Shown one piece after another: positions 58,698 to 64,000 of a DNA stretch of 64,000 bases. Numbering within the stretch: position 1 is the first letter of the stretch; each line of letters starts with the position of its first letter. The stretch covers positions 40,099-104,098 of the forward strand of contig JARKIF010000118.1 of the NCBI GenBank assembly GCA_029378245.1, in the 5' to 3' direction. The notes under the pieces were generated by a model. It was not told the DNA's origin, did not search any database, and saw only the letters and a program-made list of their open reading frames with translations. The position numbers and the translations under genes are program-made. The stretch is from Roridomyces roridus (taxonomy: Eukaryota; Basidiomycota; Agaricomycetes; Agaricales; Mycenaceae).

Positions 58698-59115
58698 GGA
58701 GTCAAGAGCAAGTCAAGAAAGTCTGCTGGACTTGACGCGCTTCATACTCGGGGTGTTAGTGCCACCTCGTGCGTGATCTTATCTCAGAAACAAGAAGAGA
58801 TGTTGCAAAGATACATTCACGCGAGCAATAGTCAACGGTATGGCAGCCAGGGCGCGGCCAACGCACTAGAGTATTTCGAAGATCATGGTGAAATATGGAG
58901 GGAGCAGCCGGATTCCTTCTGTCTGTTCATGTCCTGCCAGTGTAGTATAAAGGGGTCAAGATGAAATGAGCACTGACACTGTTTATCGACGAGGAATAGC
59001 ATTCTATGATGGTTTGTAGGAATAGCAAAAATCGATGTACAAGCGGGAACCATTGTCATTTGGGCGCCGGTGAGGTGAGCCTGGTAGTCGTCAGTACCGA
59101 GGATGAAAGAGCGAA
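58698..59115. other. Short stretch between NmrA and BTB remnants
   Basis: About 0.4 kb. A possible last BTB exon could lie at 59068 leftwards after a GTACGC..CCAG intron, but its text is not family-like. No other gene. Confidence 0.35.
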
Positions 59116-59607
59116 TCAAAGAGCGTACCGTGCCATCTCCTGCTTGATCGCACCCCAGCTCGGGAGACCGTATATCCCGGGAAGGTCGTTCCAGATCTTC
59201 GCCTGCTCCTCGTTGAATACGGTGCTTGCGGCGGTTTGACATAGTGTGCAAGCGCCTGACATATACATTGGCCCGAGCGGATCGACCCGCAGCGAGTCCA
59301 TAAGTGAGTCCCTAGTCCTCTCTACAGCGGCACGACAGGTACTCAAGCAGCCCTGGGTTCTGTTCAGGGCTCTGTGGGCGGGGTATGCCTTCCGCTGCCT
59401 CTGGATTAAAATTGAAGTGGCCAGGACGCAGAGCGTCTTGTCGGCATTCGAGAGATGGGCGCGTGAGCCTCCGTTCATGAGGACACCAGCCATGACTACT
59501 TCGTGGATATCCCGCTGGTAATGCTTGTTATTGCACGCGTAGAACGCAGCAGGGAGAATGGAGACGAGTCCTGTTTCCCTGGCGAGGCTGATGGCGTGAA
59601 CGTGGAT

Positions 59608-60035
59608 GCCGGGACAAGGGGGCACCGGGATCGAAATTTCGTACCGGGGGAGGGGGGGGGGGGTGGTCCCGAGCGGGCTCGAAAAAAAACTTCTACCTGT
59701 ATATTAGTAAAGGTGTTTTGGAGCATGTAAACACCATTTTACCAGTTCAGATTGTGCTATAACCACTCAGGGTAGCCTCCCAACCACCAGAACTTTGAAT
59801 TGATCGAAATTTCCAAATTGGGACTGATATATTACATAGTACAGCCTGTCCTGACAAGACATTCCCACAGAAAACAAGTGGATCATTGCTCAGGCAGACA
59901 TGAGATGGGTCTGATTGACACTGGGGCCCTTCAACAAGCTTGTAATCAATATTTTTTGTATGGTTGGGAGCCGCAGATTGCTCGGACCGCTGGTAAATCA
60001 CATGACCGTGGGAATGATCTGCCTTATATAGGAGG

Positions 60036-60095
<60 letters not shown>

Positions 60096-60163
60096 CCAGC
60101 CAGGGTCGAAAAAAACTTTCGACCCTATATCCGAAATTCCGATCCCGATGCCCCCTTGTGCCG
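59608..60163. mobile_element. 556-bp insertion with ~30-bp imperfect TIRs in the BTB gene
   Basis: The left end reads GCCGGGACAAGGGGGCACCG, continuing GGATCGAAATTTCG. The reverse complement of the right end reads CGGCACAAGGGGGCATCGG, then GATCGGAATTTCG, giving about 30 bp of similar ends. GGAT flanks both sides (59604-59607 and 60164-60167), consistent with a 4-bp target duplication. Removing the insert and one GGAT joins PSPN to IHVHAISLARE in frame, which supports these borders. Each end also has a G-rich run followed by GGTCC...TCGAAAAAAACTT. No open frame; it is non-autonomous. The superfamily is not assigned. Confidence 0.75.
60039..60094 (+). repeat. Homopolymer of 56 G
   Basis: An uninterrupted G run inside the insertion; a shorter G12-type run lies near its other end at about 59651. 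The exact length is likely uncertain from sequencing. Confidence 0.85.
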
Positions 60164-60717
60164 GGATATTGGGCGATGGGAAGAGCGAGGCTGGTGTAAC
60201 GAGACTGAAGCAGCTTGAGGCTGGTCTTGAATTTGTCGAAAGTGGGACGGGTAGCAACTCTTCAAGGCGCTGCAGCGCCTCGTCACGCAGCTCCTCGAAT
60301 CCGTACTTTTTGCCCAGGCGCCACCAGGGCTGCGACTAGGTCAAAGGACTTTTGCGACGTCTGAAAGAACTTTCTGGAGCCGATGAGTACCATCCTCGAG
60401 CCAGCAGAGTAAGGGACGCGCCGATCGTACAGAGCCATCAAGACAAGCTCGACGTCGTTGGCGTTGTCGTCGTAAAGATGCACCAGCGGCTGGCCATCGA
60501 CCTATGGAGTCATCATCTCCCCGGCGCATGCCCCCCTCGAACATGTCTTTGAAGACGGGTGGAACTCGCGGCGAGGATACTTGTTGTGGCACCCGGAACT
60601 GCGTCATATCTCGGCCTGGAGGACGACGCTGCCATCAGAGTACCATACTTTCGACCGGATGATAACCTCAGCCGGTGTCTTCCTCTCGGGGGGCGCTTCA
60701 CTCTCGGTGGGAGTCAT

Positions 60718-62033
60718 CTGAATCTTGTGGTGATGAGGGGAGAAGAAGAAAGAGGCGGATTGCGGCTGTGTCGCTAGGATCATTCGATGTCTTGGCGGGG
60801 GATCATATGAGATTAGATTAGGAATCAACCACGGGGTCAGATCAGGTGGAAGATTCCTACAATCGCACCCAAATGTGAGCGAGAGCCATCACTGGCAGAC
60901 TACACAAGACACCTTCCTTCAAGCTGACTCTTATCTCTGGCTGTTTTATCAGGCTTGAGTGGGGGATATCTGGGAGAGGCCGATATAGACGTACCCTGGC
61001 GCATACGCCAGAACCCGCTCGTCCAGCAATTGGACGAGGGATTGGCACATGGGGGCATGGTCGGCTTGGATTATTGGGCTCGAGCGGAGGGGTTTATAGC
61101 CGACGCCGGTCGGGACTGTTGAGCGTAAGCCATTCATTCTATACATACAGCCCAGGGTTTTTTCTTCTCGTCGATGTTTGTTTCATACTTAATTGAAACC
61201 GTCGACGTCGCCACTGTCGATACATTTCAGATGGCCGTTTTTGAGACAATGCGATGTGTACATTCCATGTTTTAGTATGAGCAGAATGCTCACTCCGTCA
61301 GTGTGGCCGCAGTCAGGATAAGTAGTAGGCTCGGACCAGCACTATATTGCAGTAGAATTACTTTCTTGGTACTAATTCCTCCCCCGCAAAAGTACCAACG
61401 AGGGCTGGTTCGAGGTCTAGATAAGTAGCGTCAGATCGACCAGAGACACGCGATAAGAGTTTCTGAGTTTCAGCTCAGCCGCCAGGACTCGAGTCCCACG
61501 CGTCTTGCCGTTAGCAACCATCAAGGACCAAGCGTTCTGGGATTAACTTGGGATCTCCGATCAACAGAGAGCAGGAGCGATCCGTCAGAATGATGCTGGG
61601 ATCTATATCAGATGATCTAGAGTTCTGTCTACGAGAGACTAGCTGGGATCCACTATGCGGCACTGGCTGTGCCGGCCTTGTCCTGTTTCAGAAATCTTGC
61701 AGAAATTTCCCTTGCACAGCAAGACGACTAAGCCTCACTACCGACCCACCTTTGCCCGCTCTGGCTTGGCTCTGACGAACAACTGACAAATCACGACTCT
61801 GATACTTTCAACTCCTCCGTCGGACGTCCTGTGGTAAAAACGGGTGTCCAACCGGAATGCACAAGAGGACAAGTGAATTGGGGTTGGGTACTGGGTGGAA
61901 GCCCTGGTACAAACCAGGGAGGTATCTAGGTGAACTACTCAAGCTTTTATATGTAGATAAAAGAAAGTATCAGGGACATGCGGTACAGATAGGAAGATAA
62001 CACCAGGAATGAGATAGGAAAAATAGGGCCTGG
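60718..62033. other. Intergenic stretch, no gene recognised
   Basis: 1.3 kb with short open frames and no motif. Confidence 0.45.
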
Positions 62034-62985
62034 AGAAATTGCCGCAGGTGGCGCAATTGCGGCAATCTGCGCCAGTGTTGGCGCCGCACATGTCATCCAG
62101 GGTGAGATTATATGTTTATCTGGTGATAGGGGTCCCAAGGACGCGAAGACCCTCAACGTCAAGACGCCCGCAGGGTTTTCGCCGGCACGGCCAATGTTCT
62201 CTTTTGACATCTGGCCGTGCAGTACACTCTGGGGGAGCCTTTCAACCTCAACGGCGACACATTCGACGAGATTCATAACCGGCAGTCTCTTACTCGCCAC
62301 TCCGCCTGGTGTTCATGTGCTCCAGTTCATGCTAGCGCAGCATCGTGGTGTTGGCTCTGTCATCGGCGGGAGCAGCCGCTTCTTTGAGGCGCACACACGG
62401 TACGATGATTCTCCACGGCTCACCTTTTTTAACCGCGTCCGTCAAAATCCCGCCGTCAAGCCTGAAATTCCGGTCATCTTGGAGGGAAGACAGATATCCT
62501 CTGTCGCGGATATCCCCCCACCCCCTCCGCCGCCGCCGAGGCCAAAACCGAAGCCCTTGCACGGACAGTCCAGGACGCGCAAGACTCAAGAGTCGACGAC
62601 AGTGCCGATGAAGTAGACTCGGGTGTGGGGGAGGAGGAACCGAAGCCGAAGAGAACAAAGTGGGCGCCTGCTGCTACTCCCCGGGTGTGCGGCGTAGTAC
62701 GCGGCAAAGAAGTAAGCGTGTGAATAAACCTATCGAGACAGACTAAGTAGTTTACAATAGAATGAATTGACTGGAATTGGTGTACGGAATGTTCAAAATG
62801 TGGGCAAAATGCATACTTGATATGTACTCAAATTACCGTCTGTGACTGGCGGCAAGTCGGCGCCAGGTAGAATTCAAGCTGAGCGCGATCGGCGCCAGCG
62901 GATGTCACACTGGCGCCGTCACGCGGGTAATTTGGCGCCGATCATTGCGCCAATTGCGCCACTTGCGCCCCCGGCGGCAATTTCT
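62034..62985. repeat. Region bounded by inverted GC-rich arms
   Basis: 62034-62100 and the reverse complement of 62885-62985 share AGAAATTGCCGC, GTGGCGCAATTG and GGCGCC..TGTCATCC/TGACATCC blocks, with insertions between them. Read as protein, both arms give EIAAGGA followed by alternating Gly/Ala. Between them is a plus-strand frame (62194-62616) with PEIPVILEGRQISSVADI and a Pro run, plus an acidic/basic tail in another frame (EEEPKPKRTKWAPAATPR) ending near 62721. It may be a gene fragment or a non-autonomous transposon; no target duplication was found. Confidence 0.4.
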
Positions 62986-63204
62986 TCGTGCCCGGCAAAA
63001 TACCATGCGGTCAATGTCAGCTGCTACTCGACCATGTGGTCAAGCTTGGAAATCCAACACATCCGCCACCGTGTGAGCACTGAGGCTGTGAGCAGTGTAT
63101 CCTATCTGCTGCAAACAATGATAATCCTTCCATGACCAATATCTGGCATTAACCTGTACCGCTGACGAATGTGCTCTAAACCTAAGGGAGAAACCCAACA
63201 CCAC
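62986..63204. other. Gap between inverted-arm region and LTR-like sequence
   Basis: Nothing recognised. Confidence 0.4.
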
Positions 63205-63735
63205 TGTATCGTATACGGTGGTACACAGGAATAAGCAAGTAGCTTATTTAGATAACCAACACAACCAGCTCGTAGCGAGTGTATTCAATCAAGTGTTCAG
63301 ACGAGTAAAAGTCCCAATACAGGTCCTTATAGTAGGTTGTGGAGGGAGAAAGTAATAAGTTTATTCCGAAGGAAAGTGGTATTTCCAAGGGACGGGTATT
63401 AGGTTCAGTCGAGACTGGAACAAGGAACCCTTTTGGTAGATTGTATAGCTTCTCAGCTGTAGTTGATAAGATTGATGTAGTAGGTGGGTTGGTGGTCAAA
63501 CACCGATCGTATTCCTTATTCCGAAACTTCACAACTCGATTCTATTCTTCTTCCCGACTGGTACTGAGATTCCCTAGCCAAATACGACGATGTTCCAACG
63601 ACTTGACTTGACTGATTGCTTGATAGATTCTTGATTGAGGCGAGTACGACGATTTGGTTTCAACGATGACGACGATTCCGATTCAAAATAATATGATTCC
63701 AACTAGTACAAACTTTAAGAAGCCACTATCCAACA
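63205..63735 (-). mobile_element. Copia-style LTR-like sequence
   Basis: Read on the minus strand it begins TGTTGGATAGTGGCTTC and ends GTATACGATACA, i.e. TG...CA ends 531 bp apart. The 3' part TTATTCCTGTGTACCACC looks like an R-U5 end of fungal Copia LTRs. The flanking pentamers (ACCAC and CAGTG) do not match, so it is not a clean solo LTR. It may be one LTR of a larger element or a recombined copy. The 94-codon minus frame inside is probably non-coding. Confidence 0.4.
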
Positions 63736-64000
63736 CAGTGCACCTCGAAAGCCCAAGCACAACCCTTTAGAGACGCTAATGCGTACAACAGACGGGGGTG
63801 ATTGTTCGGCTCCCAAGGGAACACTCTACCTAGTTATATACAAGTCCGGCAATCTAATAAATAATACAGGAATGCGATCTTTGCAACGCAATTAGGGTAT
63901 CCTTGCTATTCATTGGTCTACAGGTTGGATGGCGCCATCCTCGCACCATCCCAAGCTCAGTCAGCCGTCGATCCATCATGTTTCAGTTTGGTAAGGCTGA
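63736..64000. other. Right window edge, unassigned
   Basis: AT-rich sequence with TATATA near 63837 and AATAAATAATA near 63857; it may belong to another LTR element that continues outside the window. Confidence 0.25.

Larger units (their letters stand above)
59116..60717 (-). pseudogene. BTB/POZ-domain gene, broken
   Basis: The frame opens at MTPTESEAPPERKTPAEVII with SKVWYSDGSVVLQAE, the usual start of a mushroom BTB domain. Parts of the fold follow (PPVFKDMFEG; VDGQPLVHLYDDNANDVELV; KYGFEELRDEALQRLEELL), then a C-terminal region typical of the family (ISLARETGLVSILPAAFYAC, IWNDLPGIYGLPSW). The parts lie in different frames. There are shifts near 60610 and in a G6 run near 60540, an in-frame TAG just before VDGQPLV, and one extra base in the T5 run at 60307-60311. 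The 556-bp insertion at 59608-60163 then splits it. BTB proteins normally dimerise and bind Cul3. This copy cannot make a normal product unless several of these are sequence errors. Confidence 0.82.

Noticed and set aside
59602..60168. 6-bp target duplication GCCGGG for the BTB insertion
   Set aside because: GCCGGG occurs on both sides but removing it leaves the BTB parts out of frame; the 4-bp GGAT parse restores the frame exactly.
1..64000. CRISPR arrays, riboswitches, bacterial operons or plasmid origins
   Set aside because: No regularly spaced direct repeats or bacterial signals; intron structure shows eukaryotic nuclear DNA.

Overview
This window is fungal nuclear DNA, most likely from an agaric basidiomycete (Agaricomycetes). 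The genes are split by many short introns of about 45-65 bp with GT..AG ends. The gene families are typical of mushrooms: a glyoxal oxidase (copper radical oxidase), a DUF6699 protein, several F-box/LRR proteins, a BTB protein, HEAT/ARM-repeat proteins, a P450, small Zn2Cys6 regulators and a secreted cysteine-rich protein with a Kex2 site. Nothing bacterial, plasmid-like, CRISPR-like or viral was seen.

Layout. 1-1335: 3' part of a GH105-like glycosidase (minus), cut by the window edge. 1.4-6.5 kb: no recognisable gene. 6493-9826: an intact-looking hAT DNA transposon with terminal inverted repeats (TIRs), a perfect 8-bp target duplication (TSD) and a five-exon transposase. 10.9-14.5 kb: two convergent paralogous Zn2Cys6 factors. 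16.4-16.8 kb: a diverged tandem repeat. 18.3-21.3 kb: an F-box-like gene, a tRNA-like relic and a disordered-protein gene. 22.96-25.75 kb: a HEAT-repeat gene with one repeat per exon. 27.8 kb: DUF6699. 30.7-32.3 kb: F-box/LRR gene. 33.6 kb: LTR-like fragment. 35.4-37.4 kb: glyoxal oxidase. 37.7-39.0 kb: F-box-containing gene. 40.0-42.9 kb: secreted cysteine-rich protein convergent with a P450. 43.9-44.2 kb: a hAT-type MITE. 44.6-48.2 kb: an ARM/HEAT gene followed by an F-box/LRR gene. 48.3-52.5 kb: inverted repeats, a membrane-protein remnant and GC-rich sequence with no clear gene. 52.9-54.2 kb: SHO1 osmosensor. 55.1-58.7 kb: a flavin monooxygenase convergent with an NmrA-like gene that lacks its N-terminus. 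59.1-60.7 kb: a BTB pseudogene split by a 556-bp transposon-like insertion. 62.0-63.0 kb: an inverted duplication. 63.2-63.7 kb: an LTR-like sequence.

There is no operon logic. Genes carry their own promoters, some with a visible TATA box 50-140 bp upstream of the ATG. Secreted or oxidative functions (glycosidase, glyoxal oxidase, P450, cysteine-rich protein, monooxygenase) are interspersed with fast-evolving repeat-protein families and young transposons. That mix suggests an accessory, transposon-rich chromosomal region rather than a conserved core segment.

The best-supported unusual items are three transposon insertions with recognisable target duplications (hAT, MITE, and the BTB insertion), and the HEAT gene built from serial phase-1 exons. 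I found no clear new multi-gene system.
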